From: Lunularia cruciata
Lineage: Eukaryota; Streptophyta; Marchantiopsida; Lunulariales; Lunulariaceae
Length of the DNA stretch: 64,000 bases
Direction: 5' to 3'
Assembly (NCBI GenBank): GCA_948567375.1
Contig: OX419755.1
Location: 1,617,001 to 1,681,000, forward strand
Positions 22,901 to 35,615 of the stretch are shown piece by piece (within the stretch, counting starts at the first letter, position 1; every line of letters begins with the position of its first letter). A program made the translations under genes and the position numbers. Below the pieces are notes generated by a model, which did not search any database, was not told the DNA's origin, and worked only from the letters and a program-made list of their open reading frames with translations.

Positions 22901-25900
22901 TCTATTTGGTGACTCTCACTTTAGCAAGGGCAATATAGACTCCTAAGGAGATAAAAATTATCATCACTAAGTTTTAGAGATACATGCTAAGCTATATGAT
23001 AGTTACAATACTGATCCCAAATTTCTAGTACCCAATTATGATCCTTGTGCAGGTGAAATGATAGCAAGGATAATTATAATTATGACATGTAATATGTAAC
23101 CAAGTATAAAAGATATAGATGGTTACAAATATTTGAATCTTGTGAGACTACATCTCTAACAAAGTCCAAGTCCGATGAATGACCCTCTCTATACTTTTGA
23201 TGAAGTCTACATATGTGTTTGAGTCCTAACCTTACCCTTGTCTAGTGATAATAAACTCTCTTATGTAAAAATTCTCTTGAATTCAATAGCACTCAAAAAT
23301 TATCCCGCTCTCCACCACAACCCTATCTAACTCAACTAATCTCCTTACAATTAGTCCTCTTTGTAGTCATGAAATTTTTGTCCTTCTTTACAAGAGTATG
23401 CTTTTTTTCAAGAAGATGCACACTCTCTCTACTAATTCTACCTCCCTTGTGCATGCCCCACTCTCTCCTAGATCAAACCCTCTCTCCCTTTCTTTGCTCC
23501 AAGGGATGGTGGTGGTTCCTCAACATGCACTAACCAATGGATAGTGTTTGCTCTTCTAAATCTCCTCTCACTACTTTACCATCTGAGTTTGGGTACTTAG
23601 AGGGTCAACATGGAGATGGTGATTTGTGCAATATCAATTATCAATATCAAATAACATTATTTAAATCAAACCATCAAGAACTTTCAAAAGTTCATGTATT
23701 AAGTGCTTACACATAAGAGAAAATATGTAGTTTTCATAAGCTAAACTTAAACTCTACTCATGCTCTTGCTCTTGATCTTGATTTTGATCTTGTTCCTCTT
23801 CCTTTGCAACATGAAAGAACTCCTCTTTCTCATCTTCCTCTTTGGTGCTCCCTTATATCACCTCATTGTCATCCATAAAATCTTTTTTCAATAAAAGTTG
23901 GGTGAGAATTTTTTCTACAAATGTCATCTTGACCCATTGACCATTTGGATAGTGGAGTTGCATATGTAAGACATGCATCATCAATTCTACCCAAGTGTTA
24001 TTGTCCATACTAGATCTATTAAGCTTTGCACTCACATTCAAGATGATATGCCCATGCATCACCTTGGACTTACTAGTTGGGATGAAAAGTGAACACAAAA
24101 TCTAAAAAAGTAGTTGGAATATTGGATATGCATGCTATTGTGCTAGATATCTCCTAGCGGTTTGGTCATGCATATGAGACTTATCCTCTACAAACAAGTG
24201 AAGAACATACCTCCTCCTTCTTGTCTTATGTTTTTGCAAAGCAAATGCCTCTCTAGTGATACTTGTTGTGAGAGTGAAGGGTGTTCCATTAACTCTCCTA
24301 ATGTGTATATGTGTGCACGTCCCAATTTCTCATAAACTCAATGCATAAAGAAACTTGACAACAACAAACAACAAAGACAAAATTTAATCAACCATATGAC
24401 CAAAAAAAGAGAGAAGAAAGTAGCATGGATGCAATAGGATTTACAAGCACTTAAATTGGGGTGCATTTGGATGCATATGCATTCTTAACAATGTGTGCTT
24501 AGGTGGATAGAGGTGAGCTCAAGAGTAGGCAACAAGAGTGCATAATGGTGCTTTAGGAGGTGCACTTAGGGGTTTGTTGAGATATGCATGCAGTTGTGAT
24601 AGGGTTTAAGAGAGTGTGCTTGAGGAGCACAAGTATGTGCTATGTAGACCTGCAAAATCCCTAGCAGGTCTATGTAAGAATAAGCGTGGGGTTGGGGGCT
24701 TTGTAGTGGTGGGAGGCAAAAAATCTAAGTGAATTCTACAACAATCCAAAAAGTTGAAATGAAATTGGAATTTTGCAATGAAACTAAGAAGAATAAACTC
24801 ATAATTGGTCATGAGTACTCCACCCTACAATAGATTCTAATGTAATCAATCCAAATGCATCGAGGTCAATCTCTTTGATTGCTTCCACCAAATTCCTCAC
24901 TAGACTCTTGTCCAACCAGTAATGGCTGGACACCAATTAATGTATATCATGTGATTACTAACGGTTTTGCACAAATCAGCCAGTTCTCTTTGCAAAAAGT
25001 CTCCATATTTTCCCCATCCATCACCCTCTCATATTCCCTAATTTTTGCTATTTTTGAAATTTGAAATCTCTTAGGCCAATTTTCATGATTTTAAAATCTA
25101 AAATCTCTCTTCAAAAATTTGCCTTGACCTCTCACCATACTCCTCAACCAATCCTCCTCTCCAAATTTCATGATTTCTCTCTTATCATTCTCTTAGATTT
25201 CAAGACAATCTCTTAGATTTCAAAACTTCTTCCCCATTCAAAAGTCCACTCTCCTTTGAAACTCTCTCATAACTATCTTAGATTTCAAAAAGTGGAAACT
25301 CCCAAGTTCATAGAAATTCATTCTCCCATCTCATAATCTTAGTCTCTTTACTCCCAATCATACTCTTAATGATTTCTCCCAAGTTCTCTTAGAGTTCTAA
25401 AATTCTCTCCCAAACTACCCAACTTTTCTTCTCCTCTCATATTGTTCTCAAAATAACAAGGCCAACTATCCTTATCAATTTTGGACATGACTAGAGTGAT
25501 AAATATATAATTATATAATGCAAAAAGTGGATTTCATATAAAAAAAATTTTGGGAACATTTATACTATTTATTGGTTATCAAAGGGCAAAGAATTCTCTT
25601 TGGTAGCAAACATATACCTTAAGAGAGACAAAAGAAGGTCAATAGTGTATGTTGGATGATAACAAGGGAAGATATTTTGACTTCACTTGCTCCTTAAGTA
25701 AAGAAATGAAGTTCCATGTCTCATTTATGAAGCAAGCAAGTGTACCACTTGGTTGTTGAATAAACTAAATGCAATCTTACCATATTTACATGAATATGCT
25801 AAATCACCTTGTTTTGTAGAAATTGATGTTAACTAATTTAAAAAATAATGAGAAATGTACCACTAAAGTAGAGCTTGCAGGTTGTAGATGCAAGAACTAC

Positions 25901-27700
25901 ATGGCCTTGTAACATCTGGACCTAACTTCTCTTTGCTTATTAGCAGCTCTTATGTTGGAATCCAAAGGCCAATGCATGCACCTCTGACCATTAAGCTTTT
26001 CACTTATACAAGCATGAGCCCAATTTCTTGGCATGTGTATTCCAATAGAAGGATGGCCAATTGGAAAAAGTGTGTTTGTTGAAAAGGAGAATAAGGTAAG
26101 CTTACCCTAATTTTATATAAGATATCAGGCCACTACACAAGTGGGAGGGAGAGATGTATGCTTATTGATTATTTCTAAATGAATCAATTTTTTCCTTTAG
26201 TTTTCCATGAAAGTAACCTTTTCTCTTAAAGGTTTTTCCCTTAATTTTTCTATCGTGCAAGTTTAGACTCATAGTGCTCTCACCTTTGCAAGCAATCAAG
26301 CAACTTCAAAGCAAGAGCTTCATGCCTCCACACATGCAATATAAATGGTAAGGTCATGAGATTTTGTCCCTATTTTAATCTTGATTACTACAAGGGTAGG
26401 AGGGTCATAAGTTAGTAGCTCCTTTTATACCTCGTCTTGAACCATTTTTCTTAATTTCTATGAAAAAGCACCCAATTTTCAAGAAATAATTTGTTTCATT
26501 AATTCCTTTCTTACTTTAATAACCTAGTAAGTACCTTGTAAAGCTTATCCTTGCACAAAACATAGTCAAGTAGATTCCTTTCACAAAAACCATGAATATA
26601 AGAGTTTTGTTTGGTGAAATAGTCAAACTCAATACTTGTCTTCCTTATATAAAACTTGCAAGTCCATTTGTTTGCATAGATAGTTATGATGACTACACTC
26701 TTGTTTTGAAATTCAAGTCAAGGCTATTGAGAAAGTCAAAGAAGGAGGTTACCAATAAAAACCTAGAGACAAAAGAAGCTTGTTAGTTGAAGAAAGCTAA
26801 GTGTGCCTTTTGTGCTAAAGTTATTTAGGGACCAATATTAGATCTTAGCATACTTGTAAACCCCAAAATTCTTCTAAATAAAATTCTTTTGAAGAACCTA
26901 AAGAACAAGCCATATAAGGTGAGCATTGACCATTGCCTAATTTATAAGGAGATCATAAGTATTCCCATTATTAAGGTAATAATCCCTAAGTATGGTGAGG
27001 TAGAGGATGGAGAGCTTTACTAAATCCCATCTCTTAGCAACACAATCTTCAACAAATTGATTGATTGGAGAATAATAAAAAAATCTAAATTTTTTATTGT
27101 AGAAAATAATGAATGCTTAACAAAAGGATGACAATATCATTCTTTTGTTGATAGTTAAGAAGTTGTTGACATGTTAACAATTGATAGTTTCATGTGCTTG
27201 GAGGGAATTCCAATATTTCCACACAATTGAAGTTATTGCAACTACCACCAAAGCCCATTCTCACACTTGGTGTTTTTCTTTGCTTGGTTGTATGAAATTT
27301 GCATGTGTGGAGAAGGACTAATCATCAAATGTGTCATTTTTGTGTAAGGAGAGCAATGGCTCACCAACTCCTCAATAACTAAATACCAATGATTGATAGA
27401 TTTTGACTAGAAATTGAAGTGCTTGCCACTCAATTTTACTTTTTTCATTTGACTTTAGACATGAGCCAAAGCAGCACTGAGAAATTTTTGTCCTTTCCAA
27501 TTCTTTGTTGCATTTATAGTTGTCTCGGCCTTGGTCTTTGTACTCAAAGTTCCTTTGATAGGAAACAATGTGTTTACACCTAAGCACATGAGTAGTGTTC
27601 TTGAGGTTATTCTTTAAACCCAAACTATCAAAAGTTTTGTAGTGTATGTCATCCAAATTAAGCCACATTTTCTTGCTATGGAACTAGAAATTGAGTGATC
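22901..27700. other. no recognised gene or element
   Basis: AT-rich, CpG-poor DNA. A minus-strand 81-codon frame (24098-23853) and a plus-strand 64-codon frame (26592-26786) match nothing I know. Around 25.05-25.4 kb there are loosely repeated CTTAGATTTCAAAA words. No LTR ends, primer site or RT motif was seen. Confidence 0.4.
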
Positions 27701-27962
27701 CAGCAATTATCCAAGAGTTGAGGCATCAAGGAGATATAGAGCCAAGAAATCTTTGGGGAAATCTTTTTCATGCGAAGGGGAACATTGGAGGAATGTCCTT
27801 GGCCCATAGAATTCACAACCAAGGGCCATGAAAATCAGCCCAACACAAAGATGGTGAAAACAATCATTGCCTCCTTTGAGGATCCCAAAACTATGGACAT
27901 TGAGCAATTACAAGGACCATGCATGAAGGATGATTGTGGAGACAGGTATGAGGTTGTTCAAG
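27701..27962 (+). other. E0 coding remnant, first visible segment
   Basis: A 65-codon frame (27770-27967) reads MRRGTLEECPWPIEFTTKGH... and ends at the solo LTR. The text resumes after that LTR once one TCAAG copy is discounted. It belongs to the old host sequence of the nest; its family is unrecognised. Confidence 0.3.
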
Positions 27963-28544
27963 TGTAATACCAAGAGCTAGCCATATGATCAAGATGTGAA
28001 ATTTGGTTTGGTAACATCTAGAATGATGTTATACATGATGGTCAAAATAGATCAAATAGAAGTATCACCAAAAGGGGACTTCTACTAAAAGAGTATGAAC
28101 CAAAATATACCTAAAATCTTTGAAGGCAATTTCGGAGGCCTAAACAGATGAATTAGGCCTAAAAAATGTGCACATCCCCCCACCCCCGCCCCAAACAAAG
28201 GAGAGGCTGGCCTTTCCCTTCCCCCTTGGTTTGTCTCATTGAGAGCTTTCCAATGATACCTTACATGATTTTGATTACAAGAAGATTCCCTAAGAGATTC
28301 CTTCTTGTCAAAGCTTGTTTGACCAACCAAATAGGACCTAGACCAACATGTCACCCATCCAAGTAAGTAATCCAAGCGTGGAGCTTGCTGACATGTCACC
28401 TATCTGTGTGCCTAATCCTATGGTGGAGTTTCCTTGGAGGAGATCTTCTTTGTCTATATAATAAAGAGAAGGTGCTCCTTTGGGGCACCGAATGTTGAGT
28501 GTGTAATCTGTGTTTTCTCTCTTCTCTTGTCCACAGAGTATTTC
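27963..28544 (+). repeat. solo LTR 1, chromovirus family of E1/E2
   Basis: 582 bp from TGTAATACCAAGAGCTAG to TATTTCA, matching the E1 and E2 LTRs along its length, including the CTATATAATAAAGAG block near 28.46 kb. It is flanked by a perfect 5-bp target duplication TCAAG (27958-27962 and 28545-28549), and no internal region is attached. It is therefore a solo LTR left by recombination between two LTRs of a former full insertion. Confidence 0.92.
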
Positions 28545-28549
28545 ATCAA

Positions 28550-29273
28550 GCCAAAGAGGAATAACCAAACAAGCTATCTTCTTCAGATACATATGGCAAG
28601 GAGAACCAATGAATTGGGGTCACTATTGAGAAAGAGGTAGAGGAGGTATCTTTTCTCAAAGGAAGCCAAAGACATAAAGAATGAAGAAGAGGAAGAAGAG
28701 CAGAATTCCCTCACCCTACAAGGGTCTCAAGCCTTAGGGTCCAAAGAAGAAGTGAACCAATATGAAGATGCCTAATCTATTGCACTAAAAGAAGAACAAT
28801 AAGAGGCATAGAAGGAGAAGTTGGAGCAAGTGGAGGAGGATCAAGAAGGTCCCTACTCCAAAAAAGAGTTTCACCATGAAGGTACCCACATTCAAGAAGC
28901 AAGGCCATTAGGCATGAAGGAAAAAGAACCTAGTGAGGCCAGAGGTGAACATTAGACCAAAGGATAGAGGAAGGACAAATAAGAAGAACCTATGCAACCC
29001 AAAGATCAGCTAGATCACATGCTCAACATCAAAGGCAAAGGTGAAGAACCTTTAGAGACAACAACAATGATAGAGAGTACCTTTTTTCAAATCCCAAGAG
29101 AGCAAAGTCCTTGTACCTTAAGGATCAAAGTTTGTGATACAATTGAAAGGATTGGTCTTGGAGTTGATGGAGCAGATTTTACCAATATACAAAAACTCCT
29201 ACCAAGATGTCACCGACTACACCTCCCTTGTCCAAACACCACACACAAGAACTCCTACATGATTGTAATAATA
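28550..29273 (+). other. E0 coding remnant, Glu/Lys-rich segment
   Basis: Strongly Glu/Lys/Gln-rich plus-strand sequence (e.g. EEEEEEQNSL, KEKLEQVEEDQEG) ending in VCDTIERIGLGVDGADFTNI (about 29.13-29.19 kb). It looks like the disordered or coiled-coil part of a gag-like retroelement protein. It is cut by solo LTR 2 and continues at 30086. Family unrecognised. Confidence 0.35.
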
Positions 29274-30085
29274 TTAGTTAGACAAATTATCTAAAGGTGG
29301 AAATTGGCTTGGTGATATCTTTAGGGATGTTAAACATGATGGTCAAAGTAGATCAGATAGAGGTGTGACCGGATCTATGTTCCAACCAAAGGTGATCTCC
29401 GACTTGTATGCCTTCAAGAAGCCCATGATTTACCAATAGCTGGGCACATGGGTGTGGACAAGACCTTGGGTACCCTCCAACACCGATGGTGGTGGCCCCA
29501 ACATGACACAAGATGTTTGAGAGTTTGTCTGACTGTAAGAGCTGCCAACCTAAAAATAGCCTTCACTAATAGTGCAAAGGTCAAAACCACCCAAAAACCT
29601 TTGGAGCCAACTTTGGAAGCCTAAACAAAAGAATAAAGCCTAAAACTATAAAATATCTCCCCTTCCAAGAGTAAAGGTTTTGGCTTTTTCCCACTTGTTT
29701 GTCTTGTTGAGATCTTTCCAATGGTACCTCACCCATGCTGTTTCGAGCTTCCTATAGGAATATTCCCCAAAGATTCCCTTTGGTTAAACTTGTTTGACCA
29801 ACCAAATAGGACAAGGATCAACATATTGCCAATCCATACAGCTAATCTAAGGACATAGCTTGCTTATATGTCACCAATCTATATATCTAATCTAAGGGTG
29901 TAGCTTGGTTATATGTCACCAATCCATATATTTAATCCAAGGATGTAGCTCCTTTTGAGAGGATATTCTTTACTCTATAATAAAGACAAGGTGTTCCTTT
30001 GGGGCATTTGAGTGTTGAGGAATTAAACCTTGTGTTTTTCCTCTTGTGTTTCTCTTGGGGTTTCTCTTATCCCTAGAACATTATA
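29274..30085 (+). repeat. solo LTR 2 with foreign integrase fragment
   Basis: 812 bp from TGTAATAATATTAG to CATTATA, with a perfect 5-bp target duplication ATGAT (29269-29273 and 30086-30090). Most of it aligns to the other family LTRs (583-599 bp in E1), including the TATAATAAAG block near 29.98 kb. About 185 bp near its 5' end is not LTR but a piece of integrase text (separate feature). It is a solo LTR; no internal region remains. Confidence 0.9.
29370..29555 (+). mobile_element. integrase zinc-finger fragment within solo LTR 2
   Basis: Reads RIYVPTKGDLRLVCLQEAHD followed by PIAGHMGVDKTLGTLQHRWW, the H2C2-type N-terminal part of a Ty3/gypsy integrase. It closely resembles the integrase of E3 (about 42.93-43.10 kb, minus strand) and not that of E1/E2. 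The LTR text stops at GTGTGACC and resumes at CTTCACTAATAG. Insertion, gene conversion or template switching during reverse transcription are all possible. Junctions are uncertain by several bases. Confidence 0.8.
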
Positions 30086-30620
30086 ATGATAAGGGCAGAG
30101 TAGGCCAGGGCAAAGGACAAAATAACGAAGGTGCAAAACTTGTACAAGTAGGAAGCCAAGAAAATGAATGTCCTAGTGTAATTTTAAGGTGAAAATGTAG
30201 GCTACTTTGCTTCTTGTAGAGAGGAAGGAGTAGGAGGAAGAAAGCAAGAGGCTGCAAGTGCAATTGAGAGCGCTTTAGCTCAAAACTAAAAGTAAGCAGT
30301 AGGGGTACAAAGAGCAATTGAATGCAAGGACAAAAGGAAATGGATAACATCCAAGGGGAGATTGAGAAAGCCAAGATTGCCTTGGAAATGGTCAATGTAT
30401 AGTTTAGCAAGTATTGTAACAAATTGGCTCTGCAACTTAAAGCGATGGTGGAATTTTATAGAAGGAGAAGGAAGAGAGTGGAATAGACCAACCCTAATAA
30501 ATAGAAGAGATCAATGCAAAGGTCCAACTGGCAAGTGTTGACTCTGAAGAGGAAAGAGCAAAGATCCTCAAGCAATTTGAGGATGTTCAAGGCCAATTTG
30601 TGGAGATTCTAGAGAAAATG
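30086..30620 (+). other. E0 coding remnant, coiled-coil segment
   Basis: Plus-strand text such as NIQGEIEKAKIALEMVNV and KILKQFEDVQGQFVEILEKM with heptad-like spacing, typical of a coiled coil. E1 interrupts it at 30620 and it should resume at 49850. It is the outermost layer of the nest and so older than the elements inserted in it. Family unrecognised; it may be a relative of the coiled-coil ORFs of copies A and C. Confidence 0.4.
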
Positions 30621-31203
30621 TGTAATACTAGTAGCTAAACATATTATTTAGAGGTTGGTAATATCTAGAAGGATGTTCTATATGATGGAAAAAGTAGATC
30701 AGATAAAGGTGTCACCAAAAGAGTACTTTTGGTAATAGGGTAGGACCCAAAAAACACTTGAAAACTTTAGAGCTCATTTTGAAGGCTTAAATGAACAAAT
30801 TAGGCCTTGAAAATGGAAAAATTTAGGCCATGAACAAACTAATTGGGCTTCTCCTCCCATCTTTTATCTCATCAAGAATTTTCCAATCGTATCTCAACTT
30901 CCTATAATAAGATTTATAAGTAATATTACCTAAAGATTCTCTTTGGTCAAACCTATTTGACCAACCAAATAGGACAAAGACCAACATGTCACCCATCCAT
31001 GCAACTAATCTATGGGTGTATCTCACTAACATGTCACTAATCCATATATCTGATCCAACGATGGAGCTTCCTTTGAGTGGATCCTCTTTGCTATATAATA
31101 AATAGAAGGTGCTTTTATGAGGCATCAAAGGATTAAGTGTGAAGCTTTGTGTTTCTTCTCTTATCTTTCTCTTGGGGGTTCTCCTCTCCTCAAAATATTA
31201 TAA
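30621..31203 (+). repeat. E1 5' LTR
   Basis: TGTAATACTAGTAG... to TATTATA. Carries the CTATATAATAAATAG block near 31.09 kb, a TATA/poly-A-signal-like motif conserved in every LTR of the family here. It is followed by a worn Met-tRNA-type primer site ending in AGAGC. Confidence 0.88.
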
Positions 31204-34200
31204 TATATTAGAGCATGTGTTTAATCCAAGAGAGTGGATCACCCCTATTGGAAGAACATGTGCTATTGAGATTGAGTAATTTTGAGCAGAGAAAGCATAA
31301 TGCAATGGATAGATTGGGGTTGTTTTGGAGAGAGGATGGGATGGAGATGCTTGGATAACAGTTTACTCCACTCCGCTTGTTGTTCTTGATTCCATTTCAT
31401 ATCAAGATTATGTACATCAAATGTGAGCAAGTGAGAGTATATCTTGTTTATCATTTTAGAGCAAACTTTATGGACATAGTGATAAATTCACCAATGATTC
31501 CACCTATGGTGATATATAATAGATAGTAAGATTTGACAATCTACCTTCTGCTATGATGCAATGGATTTGAATGTACCAAATTCTCTCCCTTTCAACACAT
31601 AAGTAGAAATCAATTATATGGTTAGACCAAAAGTGATGTTTAGTGATTTTGTAGTCCACAATTTGGGTGAAGAATATTATCAACCTTTGATAGTCTCAGA
31701 GGTCTTGATGATAGTCCCAATAGTCTGTGCCCCTCCCAAGGGATCATATTAACCCTTTATTGAAGTACAAAGTAGCAATTGAGTGTTTTATTGTGTGTAT
31801 GAATCATAGAGCAGTAATTGCAAGATTTGATGCAAGGAATGTAGGGGATGTTGAACAATTTTCAAGAGATCAAGATGACCATGGAGGCATTGCAAAGCTA
31901 AGTATGTACCTTCAAGAATAATTAGGCAACCATTCCCAACACCAATACCAGTGGCCAAAGTACATGGAGAGTCACTCATGCTGATGATATTGACTCCAAT
32001 CAACAACAAAGCCATATTTTTACAATAGATGAAGAAGACATGCAACATTAAGCCTTACAAGGGACAACATTCCATAGGAGTAATGGAAAACTGGATTTCA
32101 AGAACAAATTGATACTTTTGATTATTCACAATTGAAATTACTAACCATTTCATAGGCATGTGGGTACTTGATTGATAAAGCCCTCACATGGTACAATGCT
32201 TGGGAATGATCAATGTTGGTAGAAGGAAGACTTGGGTGATAATGCAAGAATGGTTGTTGAGGAATTTCCAATCTGTGTACATAGCCAAAGCCTGACTATG
32301 GGAGCGGAAGCAAAAGAACAACATACAAGAGTACATGGAGGCATTTCTGATTTGCAAGTTGTGATGACGATATGAGTCCAACAGAAATTCTTGATAATTT
32401 TACACAAGGGCTAAAATGGTGAATTTGCCAAGAAATAATGGTAAAAAATCCTCATACTATTTTTAAAGAAATTGCTTGCGCTCAGAGAATTGCAGGGGTG
32501 CTTGGAGGAGGTGAAAAAGTAGCCCCAACTCAACACTATCAAGCTGAAACACCGCACTTTGGAGGACCAATTCCTTTGTGCAACCTTCAATTTTGATCTC
32601 AACCAATACTTTGGGCAACATTCAATTTCAAGATTGAGAAGCACAACCATTCCAAGGAGAATGAGGACGGGTCAAAGAAAAGAGAGATGGAGTCACACAA
32701 GGTGAAGGAGCTCAAGCAAAACAACAATGTTGTTACAATTACAATCAATTTGGACACATAACCATCAATTACCATGCTTATCTTCTTAGAGGCCCTTGAT
32801 CTCCATACAAGCAACCTTTGAATAACATGGAGAGACAAATTAAGGAGAAGGATGCTAAAATCACATTGGAAACAAATATTGCTAGTAAATATACCTCACA
32901 ACCTTACTTGCTTGATGGAAAAGAGTAAAAGCAAGGAAGGAAGAGGACAAGTATGCAAAGGTGGAGGAAGACAAAAACACAACTAATTGTCATAAATGGG
33001 ATACTAGAAGGAAATCAAGTGATAATATTGATAGACCTTAGCAACAAAGGGTGAAAATGAAGAGGTAGAGTTACCTAATGGTTAGACAGAGACAATTGAG
33101 TCATTATCAAGAAAGGTAACACTCTTTATAAGAGCATTTCAAGAAGCAATTGAGTGTCAAGTGAATATGGTTAGCTTGTTATGATACAATCTTAAGCATA
33201 CCATGGATAGAGCACTACAACCCCATGATTGATTGGAGAAAGAAAATAGTGAGAACTAGCTAATGGAAGATCTTTGAAGTTAAAGAAAGATCACAAAGGC
33301 AATAATTGTCTCTCTATGTCATACAGACAACATCTATTAGTAAGATGGATAGATGTTTCATGGGCCTTATAAGAGAAGTCTAGATTGCACAACTCAATGA
33401 AAAATTCCTGGGAAATTGATAGATGTGATCAGAAAATTGAGAGATGTATTTTTGCATGATATACCCTTAAGATTACCACCACAAAGGAGACTAGATGATA
33501 AAATATAGATATTTCCAAAGAAGACACTTCTTTGTAAGCCCCCATATAAACTATCATTCTCATGAGTTAGAGGAGTGTAATGCTCAAATCAAGGATATGC
33601 TAGAGAAAGGGTTTATCCAACCTAGTGTATAACAATATAGGGTTCTTATCTTGTTTGTGAAGAAGAAGAAGGATGAGATAATGCGCATGTGCATTGACCA
33701 TTGGGGACATAATCAACAAATGGTGACAAACAAGTACCCATTACCTTGTATGGATGAGTTTTTTGATCAACTCAATAGGCCCAAGCACTTAACCAAACTT
33801 GATCTATAGAGCGGTTACAACCAAATCAAGATTTCCAAGGAAGATGTACACAAAATTGCCTTTTGAATAAGGTATGGTCCCTTTGAGTACCTGGTGATGC
33901 CATTGGGTCTCACCAATCCACTAGCCACTTTTATAAGTTTGATGAATGATATATTTTTTCCATACTTGAATAAATCTATCATTATTTTCATAGATGACAT
34001 CTTAGTCTATAGCAAGATGATGAGGAAGCACAAGCAACATATGTAAGAAGTCCTCTAGATTATATGACAAAATCAATTATATGCCAAAATCTCAAATTGT
34101 GACTTTGGCAAGTTTAAAGAAGATGACTTGGGACATAGAGTAAGTGGAAAAGGTATCAAAGTGTTACAAAATAAAATAGAGATCATTCACAAATAGGGCA

Positions 34201-34859
34201 CTCCAAAAGATCAAACTCAACTCAAGAGTTTCTAGGATTGATGGGGTTCTATCATCAACTTGTCAAGGACTTCTCCAAGGTCACACAACCTCTAATGGTA
34301 CTACTTGGCAAGGAGAAGAAGTGGATGTGGAAAACCATGCAAGAATTGGCCTTTCAAGAATTGAAATATGCATTAATACATGCACCAACTTTGAAATAGC
34401 ATGACCCAAAATGTCTAATCAAGCTGGCTATGGATCCATCAAGTGGTGCCATCTATCATTTCATTCCTACAAAAGGAATAAAATGATAGATGGCACCCGA
34501 AAGGGCACTCCAAAAGATCAAACTCAACTCAAGAGTTTCTAGGATTGATGGAGTTCTACCATCAACTGGTGAAGGACTTCTCCAAGGTCACACAACCTCT
34601 AATGGCACTACTTGGCAAGGAGAAGAAGTGGATGTGGAAAACCGTGCAAGAATTGAAATATGCATTAATACATGCACCAAATTTAAAATAGCATGACCCT
34701 AAATTTCTAATCAAGCTGGCTATGGATCCATCAAGTGGTGCAATAGGAGCAGTCCTACAATAGGAATGGAATGGTAGATGGCACCAAATTGCATATTTCT
34801 CTCAAACTATTATAAACAAAATGCAACTATCACGCCACCAAATGTGAAGAGTTGGTCAT
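31204..34859 (+). pseudogene. E1 gag-protease-RT-RNase H remnant
   Basis: Parallels E2 35602-38210 closely. Visible blocks include ALTWYNAWE-like gag text (about 32.19 kb), a knuckle remnant CCYNYNQFGHITINYH (about 32.73 kb), a protease-RT linker with DVFLHDIPLRLPPQRR-like text (about 33.44-33.49 kb), VYQYPLPCMDEFFDQL-like and FTKLDL-like RT text (about 33.73-33.81 kb), and an FIDDILVYS-like catalytic block (about 33.99 kb). The RNase H part ends at EELVI, where E2 sits, and resumes after 40481. Fossil with many breaks and internal rearrangement. Confidence 0.85.
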
Positions 34860-35601
34860 TGTAATACCAAGAGCTAGCCATATGATCTAGATGTGAAGTT
34901 TGGTTTGGTAACATCTAGAATGATGTTATAAATGATGGTCAAAAAGATCAGATAGAAGTATCACCAAAAGAATACTTTTACAAAAAGGGCAGAAATCAAA
35001 ATAGACTTGAAAACCTTAGAACCAATAGCTAGACATATGATTTAATGGTGAGAATTGGTTTAGTAACATTTGGAAGGATGTTACACATGATGGACTTAAT
35101 AGATTAGAAAGAAGGATCACCAAAAGAGAGCTTCTACTAATAGAGTAGGAACCAAAATATGCTTGAAATCTTTGAAGGCAATTTTAGAGGCCTAAACAGA
35201 TGAATTAGGCCTTAAAAATGTGGAAATTCTGCCCTCCGCATGATGAAAAAGCTAGCCTTCCCTACCCCTTGGTTTGTCTCATCAAGAGCTTTCCAATGGT
35301 ACCTCATCTATGTGATTTTGAGATTCCTACAAGAAGATTCCCTAAAAGATTCTCTATATTCAAAGCTTGTTTGACCCAAGACCAACATGTCACCCATCCA
35401 AGTAAGTAATCCAAGGGTGGAGCTTGCTGACATGTTACCTATCTATGTGCAAAATCCTATGGTGGAGCTTCCTTGGAGGAGATCCTCTTTGTCTATGTAA
35501 TAAAGAGAAGGTGCTCCTTTGGGGCATCAGAGTTTGAGTGTGAAAGTGTATGTTTCTCATGGTGCGTTTCATTTCAGGTCTTCTATCCTTGAAGTATTAA
35601 A
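34860..35601 (+). repeat. E2 5' LTR (duplicated-U3 form)
   Basis: 742 bp, longer than the ~583-599 bp E1 LTRs, because the first ~155 bp is present twice in tandem (CCAAGAGCTAG at 34867 and CCAATAGCTAG at 35022). Carries the TCTATGTAATAAAGAG block near 35.49 kb. Confidence 0.9.
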
Positions 35602-35603
35602 AA

Positions 35604-35615
35604 TGGTATCAGAGC
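35604..35615 (+). other. E2 primer-binding site
   Basis: TGGTATCAGAGC, complementary to the 3' end of plant initiator Met tRNA, two bases after the LTR. This is the classic site for starting minus-strand cDNA. Confidence 0.93.

Noticed and set aside
27963-30085. A single short element with LTRs at 27963 and 29274
   Set aside because: Each LTR has its own perfect 5-bp duplication (TCAAG; ATGAT), so they are two separate solo LTRs.
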